Positions 35,248 through 43,965 of a stretch of DNA of 64,000 bases are shown piece after piece. Below the pieces are notes generated by a model that did no database searches, had not been told where the DNA came from, and was given only the letters and a program-made list of their open reading frames with translations. The stretch lies in NCBI GenBank assembly GCA_001604275.1, contig LVBD01000069.1, forward strand, positions 1-64,000, read 5' to 3'. The stretch is from Spirochaetales bacterium Spiro_02 (lineage in GTDB: Bacteria > Spirochaetota > Spirochaetia > Sphaerochaetales > Sphaerochaetaceae). The translations under genes and the position numbers were made by a program. How positions within the stretch are numbered: position 1 is the stretch's first letter; the number at the start of each line of letters is the position of its first letter.

Positions 35248-36491
35248 CAACGCCCCTTCGCCCACTGCCCGACGATTCCTAGAACCAGTCGCACGGAATC
35301 GACCATGGCGGGCAGCGCCGCCCATTCACGAAGACTATGGAGATTATGCCCTCCGGTAAAGAGGTTCGGACAGGGGATCCCTTTCTCGGCAAGACGGGCG
35401 CCGTCGGTACCTCCGCGGATGATCGACTCGAACAGCGGCATACCCAGTTCCTCGCCCGCCTCGTAGATCGCGGACACCACCTGCGGGTGCTCTTTCGCGG
35501 AACCGGCCATGTTGTAGTAGACGATCTTCGAGTCTACGGAGCATTTCCCGCCGGGAAACAGCTCCTCGATCACACGTCCGAGCGACAGAAGCGCATTGAT
35601 GCGCCGGTTGAGATTATCCAAATCGAAATCCCGAAGATACAGCGTCAGGTCGATATCGGTTGCGTTCCCGTTGATCTCCTGCGCGCAGTAGTACCCGTAT
35701 CTTCCATCCGTCGCCTCGGGGCTTTCAGCCTGCGGCAACGAATGGATGAACGTGGTAGCCATCGTCAGCGCATTGACCATCTTTCCTCGAGCGGCCCCAA
35801 GATGCGCCGCAATCCCCGAGAAATGCACCCGTACCGTAGCAGCGTTGAAGCACTCGGTCTCGATTTCGTACCGACGGCCTCCGTCGACTGTGTAACAGGC
35901 CTCCGACCGTAGCGAAGCAAACGGAAAATGATCTATTCCTGCGCCGGTCTCCTCGTCGGGGGTGAAGATGATCTCGACCGGGCCATGCGGAACCGACGGA
36001 TTGTCCAACAGGTACTTGACCGCGGTCATGATCTCAGCGACTCCTGCCTTGTCGTCGCTTCCCAGCAACGTGTATCCGTCGGTGACGATAATCGTCTGTC
36101 CGACATAGTGGGAAAGTTCGGGATCATCGGCACGAAGAACCACCTGATCATTGAGAGAGATGTCCCCTCCATCATAGGCTCGTATGACCCGCGGCCGCAC
36201 GCCATTTCCCATGACATCGTCCGCAGTATCGACATGAGCCATGAATCCGATGGGGGGAACCCCTTCGGTGTTCGCCGGCAACAAGGCAAGCAGAAAGCCC
36301 TTGTCATCCAAGGACACATCCTGCACGCCGAAATCCTTCAGTTCGCGTTCCAGCATCCGCAGCAGATCCCACTGTCCCGGCGTGGAGGGATGATTCTCCT
36401 CCAACTCATGGGGATCGCTCATGGTATCGACTTGCGCATACCGCAGGAACCGTTGTAGAAGCGCTTCGCCATCTATCCGATACTCATTCAT
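35247..36491 (-). CDS. pepT: Peptidase T (tripeptide aminopeptidase)
   Basis: 414 residues, an M20-family zinc aminopeptidase acting on tripeptides. Metal and catalytic segments are AHVDTADD, GSDDKAG, TPDEETGAG and GGHNLHS. The dimerisation lid domain is present. The ATG at 36491 has GAGGAG about 6 nt upstream; earlier in-frame codons lie in a non-coding-looking leader. Confidence 0.93.
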   Translation of the reverse strand: MNEYRIDGEALLQRFLRYAQVDTMSDPHELEENHPSTPGQWDLLRMLERELKDFGVQDVSLDDKGFLLALLPANTEGVPPIGFMAHVDTADDVMGNGVRPRVIRAYDGGDISLNDQVVLRADDPELSHYVGQTIIVTDGYTLLGSDDKAGVAEIMTAVKYLLDNPSVPHGPVEIIFTPDEETGAGIDHFPFASLRSEACYTVDGGRRYEIETECFNAATVRVHFSGIAAHLGAARGKMVNALTMATTFIHSLPQAESPEATDGRYGYYCAQEINGNATDIDLTLYLRDFDLDNLNRRINALLSLGRVIEELFPGGKCSVDSKIVYYNMAGSAKEHPQVVSAIYEAGEELGMPLFESIIRGGTDGARLAEKGIPCPNLFTGGHNLHSLREWAALPAMVDSVRLVLGIVGQWAKGR

Positions 36492-36607
36492 GAAAAACTC
36501 CTCATCGTAGCTAGACGGCGAAAAAACGACCGACCGTCCGCACAAACCATTATTCCACAAACGAAGACAGTCGACAAGGAGCAGAATCACGAAGTGATCG
36601 CATAGCT

Positions 36608-37477
36608 TCAAGCGTTGAAGTTGTACAGTTTCAGCATCGGTCGGACCATGTCGATGACATTGTAGATCGCGAATACTCCAAGAACGATACCGGTAACGAC
36701 AGGCCCTCGCTTGAGAGTCGTCCCCATCGCAATCACTGAAGCGGCCAACGCATACGCCGTCTCAGGTTCGATAGTCACGGACTTCAGCCAGTCCTCGAAC
36801 GCCTGGTCTACGTCCATATCGAACTCATAGTAGCGCCAGATGGACATGATCGTCGTGGACACGACACCCGCTGCCACAGCGATGGCCGAAGCTGCCGTCA
36901 CCTTCCCCCAGAACACCGCCGAAGGAATGCAGGCGTACACGATGCCGGCCGTCATGAGAACGACCGTCCGAGTCACCAGCTTCTGCAAGTCTTTCATGAA
37001 TGCCTCCCGCTGGGACGGAGGAAGCCTTCTGGCCACTTGTCCGCCTTCCGATACGATCGAGGATTCAGCGTCCCGTAGTCGATCCTGAAGCTGCGCAAAT
37101 TCCTGCGCCGGGAGCAGACGTTCCGCATAGTCCACCACAGTATCCGCATCGTCGCCGACTGCGACCGCATAACCGAATTCGAGATACTCCCGGCCAAGGT
37201 CTTCCGCAAGCGTCAGCTCAACGACTTCGGAACCCTCGATATCGCCTCGTCGAACCGTTTCCCGACACGTCGCGGGAAAATCATCCTCCAGATACGGAAG
37301 CACGATATCCAGCTGCTCGTCGATGATCGTCGCCATGAGGGGTTTCAGATCCCGGTCCGATATTTTTGGAAGGGAAGACCTATCCCATCCAAGATCGCAG
37401 CCGGACAAGGAAACGATCAGGATCAGGCAAGTCAGTTTTTCCATCGTCGATTTCACAGTCTTCATGGTTTTTCGCAT
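36608..37477 (-). CDS. Lipoprotein of unknown function with hydrophobic C-terminal half
   Basis: 289 residues. The lipobox is VSLSGC (Cys about residue 27), followed by an acidic soluble region (30-150) and then three or four hydrophobic stretches (about 165-185, 190-210, 240-252 and 255-275). That combination is odd for a lipoprotein and could be amphipathic helices or a membrane-inserted tail. No family recognised. The ATG at 37477 has GGGAGG 5 nt upstream. Confidence 0.7.
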   Translation of the reverse strand: MRKTMKTVKSTMEKLTCLILIVSLSGCDLGWDRSSLPKISDRDLKPLMATIIDEQLDIVLPYLEDDFPATCRETVRRGDIEGSEVVELTLAEDLGREYLEFGYAVAVGDDADTVVDYAERLLPAQEFAQLQDRLRDAESSIVSEGGQVARRLPPSQREAFMKDLQKLVTRTVVLMTAGIVYACIPSAVFWGKVTAASAIAVAAGVVSTTIMSIWRYYEFDMDVDQAFEDWLKSVTIEPETAYALAASVIAMGTTLKRGPVVTGIVLGVFAIYNVIDMVRPMLKLYNFNA

Positions 37478-37515
37478 AGACACCTCCCTTGTGCATTGAA
37501 ATCAATGATCCGACG

Positions 37516-38088
37516 TCATGACACGCCGAGTTTCGGATGGAACTCCCATCCGACAGTCAGTGAAAATCGTATTGCGTTGCATGCGGGGAGTTGGTCGCGG
37601 ATCGCAACATATTCATCCTCGAATCCCCCCGAAGGATCCCTGATGATCAGAGTCGGCTCGATCCGAGCTCCGGCCCCGATCCTCCATGTCCACCCCAACA
37701 GGACTTCATTGAGAAAATACAGGGATCGCTCCGGCCGGTTCCTGCCCACGAAGCCGCCGCATTGGGCAAGGGCGACCGATATGAACGGACCGTCGCCCCA
37801 CGGATGATGATCGAGGAAGATGCCGGTGTCAAAAAACCAGAGCGAGGGGTCGCTACGATCCATGCAACAGGTCAGCGGGATCCGTACGCCGAACTGGGAC
37901 GAGATGTCCACGGTGACGGATATACGGGCCTGTAAGGTTCCCGTCCAGATTGCATCGACTACCGAAACGTCGGCTCCAATCCCGATGGAAGTCGGAAACT
38001 CAGGAGAAACCGGCTGCGCCGAGACGACGCCATCAGGAACCACGGCGGACAGAATGAGACAGACGATGTAGATGGATCGATGCTTCAT
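37516..38088 (-). CDS. Small secreted or outer-membrane protein, unknown
   Basis: 190 residues. A signal peptide (1-24, ending VVSA) followed by alternating hydrophobic strands (for example IRFSLTVGWEF near the end), suggesting a small eight-stranded barrel or periplasmic beta protein. Four cysteines (two adjacent at about 74-75) are unusual in this setting. AAGGAG lies 7 nt before the ATG. Family not recognised. Confidence 0.68.
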   Translation of the reverse strand: MKHRSIYIVCLILSAVVPDGVVSAQPVSPEFPTSIGIGADVSVVDAIWTGTLQARISVTVDISSQFGVRIPLTCCMDRSDPSLWFFDTGIFLDHHPWGDGPFISVALAQCGGFVGRNRPERSLYFLNEVLLGWTWRIGAGARIEPTLIIRDPSGGFEDEYVAIRDQLPACNAIRFSLTVGWEFHPKLGVS

Positions 38089-38163
38089 GACGACACTCCT
38101 TCCGATACGGCTTCGACCATATCACCCCGGAGGTGCCGATGCTATTCACAGATGAGTATATGC

Positions 38164-38183
38164 CGGATACGGTATCGTATCCG
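38164..38183. other. Perfect hairpin between two unknown envelope genes
   Basis: CGGATACG-GTAT-CGTATCCG, an 8-bp exact stem. It lies after the stop of the 38207-38893 gene and before a possible -10 (TATACT) of the next gene. It has no T tract, so it may be an operator or a weak terminator. Confidence 0.4.
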
Positions 38184-38206
38184 CGAATGAGCGTCGTCCG
38201 GTCGCC

Positions 38207-38893
38207 TCAGCGCTTCCCGGACCCTTTTTCGTTCCGCTCCGCTTGCGTCGACGGGGCCGCGTCGGCCGGAGCGTCCTCCGAAACTGAGGAATCCCCCGAG
38301 CCTGCGGAAAGTGCTTCGGAGAACGATTTCCGTTGTGTCGCGGAACCTTCCACATCCACCGTGGCGCCGAATCCGGGAGAAAGCTCAGGAGCGTCGTCCC
38401 AGCCAAGGGCCTTGATGATGTCCTGCTTGCGCTTGATCGCCGCCCTGCAGGCGAACTTTACTTCTCCGCCGTCTTCCAGATACAGGATCAACCCCTTTCT
38501 GGCCGGAAGCACTGCTCCTGTGCCGATACTTGCCAGAGCATCGACGGAAAGGGACCAGACTTCCTTGCAATGATGGCCTTTCGTCCGTTCCTTCCCATCG
38601 GTCCGCTGATAGAGAACCAGATTCGTGCGATCGATCACCAGGCGCCCCCGGATCAAATCATCCTCTGTGATGACAGGCAGTTTACCAACGAACAGGGAGA
38701 AACCCACAGGACCGGAACGCACGGCCTTCACGTCGTCCGTCGAAACCCAATACGAGGAGAAATAGAACGCCACGACGAGCAAACCCAGAACGCCGAACAG
38801 GCTCCAGTAGAGCACGAGACCGATCTGATTCTGCGGAAAGAAAATGACGACGGCGAATGTCGCGACGATAAGAAATTTGATCAGCGCTTTCAT
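38207..38893 (-). CDS. Two-TM membrane protein with PH-like domain and disordered tail
   Basis: 228 residues. Two N-terminal membrane helices (about 3-20 and 27-47), a beta-rich domain resembling bacterial PH domains (about 70-165), then a Ser/Ala/Glu-rich tail (170-228). The function is unknown; a cytoplasmic membrane location is inferred. Confidence 0.65.
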   Translation of the reverse strand: MKALIKFLIVATFAVVIFFPQNQIGLVLYWSLFGVLGLLVVAFYFSSYWVSTDDVKAVRSGPVGFSLFVGKLPVITEDDLIRGRLVIDRTNLVLYQRTDGKERTKGHHCKEVWSLSVDALASIGTGAVLPARKGLILYLEDGGEVKFACRAAIKRKQDIIKALGWDDAPELSPGFGATVDVEGSATQRKSFSEALSAGSGDSSVSEDAPADAAPSTQAERNEKGSGKR

Positions 38894-38967
38894 ATGGAAA
38901 CACTATACCAGAACGCCCTCGGATTGTCATCCGGGGGCGATTCGGGCAGCGACGGGAGGAAAGCCAA

Positions 38968-39438
38968 TCAGCGCCGCTTGCAAGAAAAGGAGGAAACGGT
39001 GATCCGAAACACGGCAACCCCGTTGGTCATGGACGAATCAAGCGTGAAATCCATCCCCGTCTGGTGTTTCATCAGCAATCGAAGCGCTTCAACCTTATCC
39101 GCGGGATCTTCGAGCAGTTCCGCAATCCCGAACCCGACCAAAGACGCATAGCGAAACCCGTATCGGCAAGGGACGTCCCCGCCGGACACCAGTTCGTGGT
39201 CGCAGTCCATTTCGACGCCGACCTGCGGACAGGCGCGCATCAGGTCAAGTTTCTTTCCTTCCGTGGCGCAATGGAAATAGAGGACCAACTCCCCACCGTC
39301 TCCAAAGCTGTATCCAAAATTCAGTGGGAGCACATAGATACGGTCGCCATCCCGCATCCCGATCCTGCAGACCTTGCAAGCGTCGATGATCGCACCGATT
39401 TCCGAATGCTCGACAATTTCTCGATCGCTCCTGCGCAT
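38968..39438 (-). CDS. Pyridoxamine 5'-phosphate oxidase-like flavin protein (NimA type)
   Basis: 156 residues with the split-barrel flavin-binding fold. IGMRDGDRIYVLPLNFGYS and YFHCATEGKKLDLM are typical of the NimA/5-nitroimidazole-reductase-like group. A flavin- or F420-type redox role is inferred. It lies 12 bp downstream of the antiporter stop and is probably co-transcribed. Confidence 0.82.
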   Translation of the reverse strand: MRRSDREIVEHSEIGAIIDACKVCRIGMRDGDRIYVLPLNFGYSFGDGGELVLYFHCATEGKKLDLMRACPQVGVEMDCDHELVSGGDVPCRYGFRYASLVGFGIAELLEDPADKVEALRLLMKHQTGMDFTLDSSMTNGVAVFRITVSSFSCKRR

Positions 39439-39450
39439 CCAGTCCTCCGC

Positions 39451-41121
39451 CTATCGTTTTTTCGTCCGCGGCGAAGATCCCGCACCCGACGATCGTGATT
39501 CCTGCTGATCCTCGTCGCTGAACATGTTGATCAGCAGTCGCGCCCCCATCATGTCAGGGCTTTCCATCGTCTTGATGCTGTCGGTGAACTGCTGGAATTC
39601 AGCCAATGTCTCGGTGAGCATCAGACGGACGAACTGCTCGTCCTGGCGCTTTGCGGTCAGGGAGAACTTCGTACCATCGACAATGGACATCGTGATCACC
39701 TTCTCATCCTCACGAATCTGCCAGGAAGGGTTCACCCCCTCCAGCGAAGAAATGAAATATCCTTCCCCGCGAAATCCGTCGGCCAATGATCTTCTGACGA
39801 AGTCGACCGCTGTATAGTTGGGGAAATCGAGCTCAATCGTAACAATATCCGGCTCTTCCTTGGCGGCAAGGGACTTCTTGTAACCGCTTCCTCCCTTGAA
39901 TGTCGCCACCAGCAACGGAGGGGCGGCGAGACTGGCGAGCAGCATCGTCATGACAGCCACTCCGAACATCTCCGGTCCGATGGCCCCGGAAGCGAGACCA
40001 AGTCCGGCGACGATCAGCGTCACCTCACCGCGCGGCAACATACCGGCTCCGATGCGCAATGCCCCATGCAAGTTGAATCCGACCAGCAACGACGGAGCGC
40101 CGCATCCGACGAGCTTTCCGATGAAAGCGAAGACCGCGAAGAGGATACCGAAACCAAGCACCGACTTCATCGCGCCGAAATCCACCATCATGCCCATGAC
40201 TGCGAAGAACACTGGTACGAAGTATTCGCCCACAGCCTTCGTCCGTTCGCTGATCATGTGGGCCACATCGGTCTGAGAAAGCGCCAGGCCAGTGATATAG
40301 GCGCCGATGATCATCGCCAGCCCGGCAAGTTCGGACAACCCGGCGAGCAGCAACGCGATGCCGAACGACACTTCGGCGATGATTCCGAGCGAATGGACAC
40401 GCTTCATTCCTTTCGTGAATTTCGGAGCCAGCAGAATACCGACCACCATGCACAACGCCCAGAACCCGACGGCCTTCAATGCGACCAGCCCGATGCCGCT
40501 CCATGCGATGGAACCGCCCTTCATCTCCACGGTTGAAATACCTACGACGACCGACAGCAAGACGATGCTGATTACGTCGTCCAATACCGCGGCAGCAAGG
40601 ATCGTCACCCCTTCAGGAGTTGATATTTTCTTGTTTTCACTCAAAATACGGGCAGTAATCCCGATGGAAGTCGCCGTGCATACCGTACCAAGGAACAACG
40701 CTTCAGGATCCATGATCGAATGAACTTCAGGATGCAGCAGGACGGTGATGCCGGCCCCCAGCAGGAATGAAACGATCACGCCGCCGAAACCGACGACCGT
40801 CGCTTTGCCGCTGAATCGTAGAAATGTCGGCAAATCGGTTTCGAGTCCTGAATTGAACAGGAGGAAAATCGACCCCAACGACGAAATTCCGTACAGCTGT
40901 ACAGATACAGGCACCGACGATCCCGCTATGACAGGAAACAACGGCCCGATCCCCGGTAACGGGATCGCGCCGAGCACATACGGACCGACCAGCATTCCGG
41001 CGACCAATTCGCCAAGCACTTTCGGCTGTTTCAGTTTTCTTGAAAAGAACGTGCCCAAGAACTTCGTGGCGATGAGGATCACCCCGAGTTGCAGCACAAG
41101 AACCATCATTTGATGCGACAT
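39451..41121 (-). CDS. Kef-type (CPA2) cation:proton antiporter
   Basis: 556 residues: about 12 membrane helices (1-395), then a soluble C-terminal domain (about 410-530) and a basic Ser-rich tail. The helices include the long CPA2 pattern (GELVAGMLVGPYVLGAI). The soluble part is not a recognisable TrkA-N domain. The ATG at 41121 has GAGGAGG 5 nt upstream; an ATG six codons earlier lies before that Shine-Dalgarno. The EIIA-like gene upstream, in the same orientation, may regulate it. Confidence 0.87.
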   Translation of the reverse strand: MSHQMMVLVLQLGVILIATKFLGTFFSRKLKQPKVLGELVAGMLVGPYVLGAIPLPGIGPLFPVIAGSSVPVSVQLYGISSLGSIFLLFNSGLETDLPTFLRFSGKATVVGFGGVIVSFLLGAGITVLLHPEVHSIMDPEALFLGTVCTATSIGITARILSENKKISTPEGVTILAAAVLDDVISIVLLSVVVGISTVEMKGGSIAWSGIGLVALKAVGFWALCMVVGILLAPKFTKGMKRVHSLGIIAEVSFGIALLLAGLSELAGLAMIIGAYITGLALSQTDVAHMISERTKAVGEYFVPVFFAVMGMMVDFGAMKSVLGFGILFAVFAFIGKLVGCGAPSLLVGFNLHGALRIGAGMLPRGEVTLIVAGLGLASGAIGPEMFGVAVMTMLLASLAAPPLLVATFKGGSGYKKSLAAKEEPDIVTIELDFPNYTAVDFVRRSLADGFRGEGYFISSLEGVNPSWQIREDEKVITMSIVDGTKFSLTAKRQDEQFVRLMLTETLAEFQQFTDSIKTMESPDMMGARLLINMFSDEDQQESRSSGAGSSPRTKKR

Positions 41122-41241
41122 AATGTCCTCCTCGGACATATCCCATATGGAAACCGCAATTTGCGTCGCATTCCATGGTTTCCGAAGGAACAGACGAGCC
41201 GTCCGGCATACAGGGGAATCCGGAGCAGCGAATCATCCGGC

Positions 41242-41688
41242 CTACAAGCCGAATACCGACAGCACTTCCTCGACGCTCTTGGCGTTGATCAACCGAGCTC
41301 TCGCATGCGGTGTCTTGATCACCATGCTGATCTCGGCGAGAAACTGCACATGGGGCCCTACCCTGTCATACGGGGAGAGCGTCATGATGAATATCTTGCT
41401 CGGTTCGCCATCGAGGGATTGAAAATCGACACCTTCCGGCTTGATGCCGATGCAGGCGACCAGATCCTTCACGGCTTTCGTCTTCGCATGGGGAATCGCC
41501 ACGCCATGCTGGATACCGGTGGACATTGTCTTTTCCCGTTCCATCATGTCATGGAACGCAAGATCAGCGTCCAGAACTTTGCCATCCGCGACAAGGAGAT
41601 CAAGCAGTTCCTTGATGATCTCCTGTTTCGTATTTCCCGCCAGATGGACTTTCACTAATGTCGGAGAGAGTATGTTTTTGAGTTTCAT
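41242..41688 (-). CDS. PTS EIIA-like protein (fructose/PtsN type)
   Basis: 148 residues. The phosphorylatable His is in GVAIPHAKT, as in type-2 EIIA. No EIIB, EIIC, HPr or EI is in the window, and the neighbour is a Kef-type antiporter, so a regulatory role in ion transport (as EIIA-Ntr has) is more likely than sugar uptake. The ATG at 41688 lacks a Shine-Dalgarno and lies 7 nt after a -10 box. Confidence 0.87.
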   Translation of the reverse strand: MKLKNILSPTLVKVHLAGNTKQEIIKELLDLLVADGKVLDADLAFHDMMEREKTMSTGIQHGVAIPHAKTKAVKDLVACIGIKPEGVDFQSLDGEPSKIFIMTLSPYDRVGPHVQFLAEISMVIKTPHARARLINAKSVEEVLSVFGL

Positions 41689-41695
41689 ACCCAGA

Positions 41696-41724
41696 AATAT
41701 AGCCCTTTTTCCCATCGGGCTCAA
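41696..41724 (-). promoter_or_regulatory. Promoter of the EIIA-like gene, predicted leaderless
   Basis: Minus strand: TTGAGC (41724-41719), exactly 17 bp, TATATT (41701-41696), seven bases, then the ATG at 41688. The mRNA would begin at or one base before the start codon. Confidence 0.65.
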
Positions 41725-41836
41725 TGCATGGCGCCGCCAACGCGCTCATTTTTTTCAGGTGGTGATAGATCAGTCGTCCTATCCAGCTGAATCGCCGGGA
41801 CGGGTTCCTCGCATGGAACACGGCGGAGGCAAAACC

Positions 41837-43888
41837 ATGACAAAGAAAACCAGAATCCTCACGACGATCATCGCCCTTTCGATGATTGTGACGATGATCT
41901 TCTCCGTCTCTTGTACGGGGGATCCTACGACCGCAACAATGCATCTGCGGCTCTCGACTTCCGACGTACTTGGAAAATCGATCGTTCCATCCGGCGTTCC
42001 GCTGGATGTAACGCAGTACGTAGTCCGTGGAGAAGGTCCGCAGGGCAGTTCGTTCACAGTGGAAAGCAAGAATGCGATGCTTTCCGTCGATGGGCTGCAG
42101 ATCGGTTCCTGGAAGCTCAGCGCCGTGGGAAGGAACAGCAACGGAATCGATCTGGTGACCGGTGACACAGATTTCCAGCTGACACAAAATCCCACCACGG
42201 CGACCATCACGCTGAACCAGTTGGTCGGCTCAGGCACGATGCGCATCTATTTTTCCTGGGACCCGGGACGCATCCAGAATCCGAGCCTCGAACTGGAACT
42301 GACGGAACAGGGCGGGCAGCGGACGACGGTTACCCCGACAAGCAGCGACTTGACCGCGGGTACAGCCATCTATGAAGCCCAATATCCAGCAGGCTCCTAT
42401 ACGATCCAGGCAAGATTGCGTAGCGATGAAATAGTGGCGGCGGGATGTGCGGAAGCGATCAGGATCATCGGCAACAAAGTGACCGAAGGAACGGTAACGC
42501 TGGATCTCGACGAATACCCGGACAGCCCGGGGACTCTCAGGCTGATCAACAAGCTCGGAACTCCCATCGATTGCACGATCACCGGACTTTCCGCGCAACT
42601 GCCGGCGCTGCAGGATACGACCGCGACATTGCTGATTCCCGACCAGCCCGACAGTTCCGAGCTTTCCGTCACCTGGTATCTAGATGGAATAAAGCAAGAA
42701 TCCGGAACAACGTTTCGATTCTCACCGAAAGCGGGAGAACATCGGGTCGATGTCGTAGTCGAAGGATCGATGCTCGCCTCAGCAGGATCGGCCAGCTACC
42801 CTTTTCGAGCTGAAATCACAGGGACAGCAGGGGTCCCGATCCCTGTGGCAGAGATCGAGGACGGAACGGGAGGACTTCATCTCTCAGGCTCTACCAAGGT
42901 CGCGTTCTTGCCGGACGGCAGGATCCTACTCGGAAACAGCGGAGCCGACACCTTGCAAATCGCCCGACTTGTCCGAGACAATGTCCAGTTGCTCGAAACC
43001 TTCACGGACAGTTCCTCGTACCACACCGTCGATATTTCCGACATCCTCGTAGTGCCGGAATCGGATCTCGTCGTAACTGCGGAGGCAAAGGAACCAGGAG
43101 TCACGCTCTATCGGTACGATGAAGCGACGACTTCGCTGACCAAGAAATTCCACCGCAACGGAACACTCAGTTCTTCGAAATCTTTTTCGTCCACCGGAAA
43201 CCTGTTTCTGGACAGGGAAAAAAACATCGTGTTCGCCATCGACCCGAAAGGCTGCTATGCGGCAGGAAACAACCTTGGAGCCGTGAGCGAGAGCGAATGG
43301 CCGTACGGTTGGAAAAAATGGGTCGGCTCATCCGAGGTCCCATTCACCAGAGGAACAGCGGCGGTGACTTCACCCGGCAACCAACACCTTGCGGTGATCA
43401 GTACGACTGAAAATGCTTTGCAGATCATGCATCGCAATTCTCTCGGAGATTTCGGCAACTCCTGCCATCTCAACTATGCAAGCGGGAAAGTGACGGGATT
43501 GTCGGAAGTACGCGCGGTAGCGTTCTCGGACGATCTGGACGTCGTTACCGGTTCCGAACATCTGGTCACCCGCTTCACATTCATCGGCGACAAACGATGG
43601 GAACAAGCCCAGACGATCAAGACAGGAACCCCATCCTCAGTCAGGGCGATCGAGGATGTGGAACAGATTCTACTACATCCCAACGGTACATACCTGTATG
43701 TCATCGCCAGCGGATCGAAAAACGTGAACTGCTTCACCATGAGCTCCGACGGTACGCTCAACCATATCGGGGAAATGGATTGCGGAACGTTCGCTCCGAC
43801 TTGCGGAGCGATATCCCTCAACGGCGAATATCTGGTTCTGACATCGCAAACGAATTCGAAGCTGCTTCTCTGCAGGATTCCCAGATAA
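41837..43888 (+). CDS. Lipoprotein with Ig-like N-terminal repeats and beta-propeller-like C-terminus
   Basis: 683 residues. The signal peptide has a lipobox (FSVSC). Residues about 30-330 look like three or four beta-sandwich repeats (for example RIYFSWDP and IDCTITGLSAQ strands). About 350-683 has repeated strands like a lactonase-type propeller (VAFLPDGRILLGN, LLHPNGTYLYVIA, ISLNGEYLVLTS). The ligand is unknown; it would be exposed on the outer or periplasmic face. The ATG at 41837 has GGAGG 7 nt upstream. It stands alone, convergent with hydA. Confidence 0.78.
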   Translation: MTKKTRILTTIIALSMIVTMIFSVSCTGDPTTATMHLRLSTSDVLGKSIVPSGVPLDVTQYVVRGEGPQGSSFTVESKNAMLSVDGLQIGSWKLSAVGRNSNGIDLVTGDTDFQLTQNPTTATITLNQLVGSGTMRIYFSWDPGRIQNPSLELELTEQGGQRTTVTPTSSDLTAGTAIYEAQYPAGSYTIQARLRSDEIVAAGCAEAIRIIGNKVTEGTVTLDLDEYPDSPGTLRLINKLGTPIDCTITGLSAQLPALQDTTATLLIPDQPDSSELSVTWYLDGIKQESGTTFRFSPKAGEHRVDVVVEGSMLASAGSASYPFRAEITGTAGVPIPVAEIEDGTGGLHLSGSTKVAFLPDGRILLGNSGADTLQIARLVRDNVQLLETFTDSSSYHTVDISDILVVPESDLVVTAEAKEPGVTLYRYDEATTSLTKKFHRNGTLSSSKSFSSTGNLFLDREKNIVFAIDPKGCYAAGNNLGAVSESEWPYGWKKWVGSSEVPFTRGTAAVTSPGNQHLAVISTTENALQIMHRNSLGDFGNSCHLNYASGKVTGLSEVRAVAFSDDLDVVTGSEHLVTRFTFIGDKRWEQAQTIKTGTPSSVRAIEDVEQILLHPNGTYLYVIASGSKNVNCFTMSSDGTLNHIGEMDCGTFAPTCGAISLNGEYLVLTSQTNSKLLLCRIPR

Positions 43889-43896
43889 CGCACGAC

Positions 43897-43934
43897 AAAA
43901 AGCGTCGCCCGGAGCCTTTCGGACCGGGCGACGC
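43897..43934 (-). terminator. Rho-independent terminator of the hydrogenase operon
   Basis: An 11-bp perfect stem (GCGTCGCCCGG with CCGGGCGACGC) with an 11-nt loop, followed on the minus strand by TTTTT (43901-43897). It is 32 bp past the hydA stop. The same stem has no T tract in the plus direction. Confidence 0.88.
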
Positions 43935-43965
43935 CACTTCGCATGCGAAAATCAACTGCTCAACA

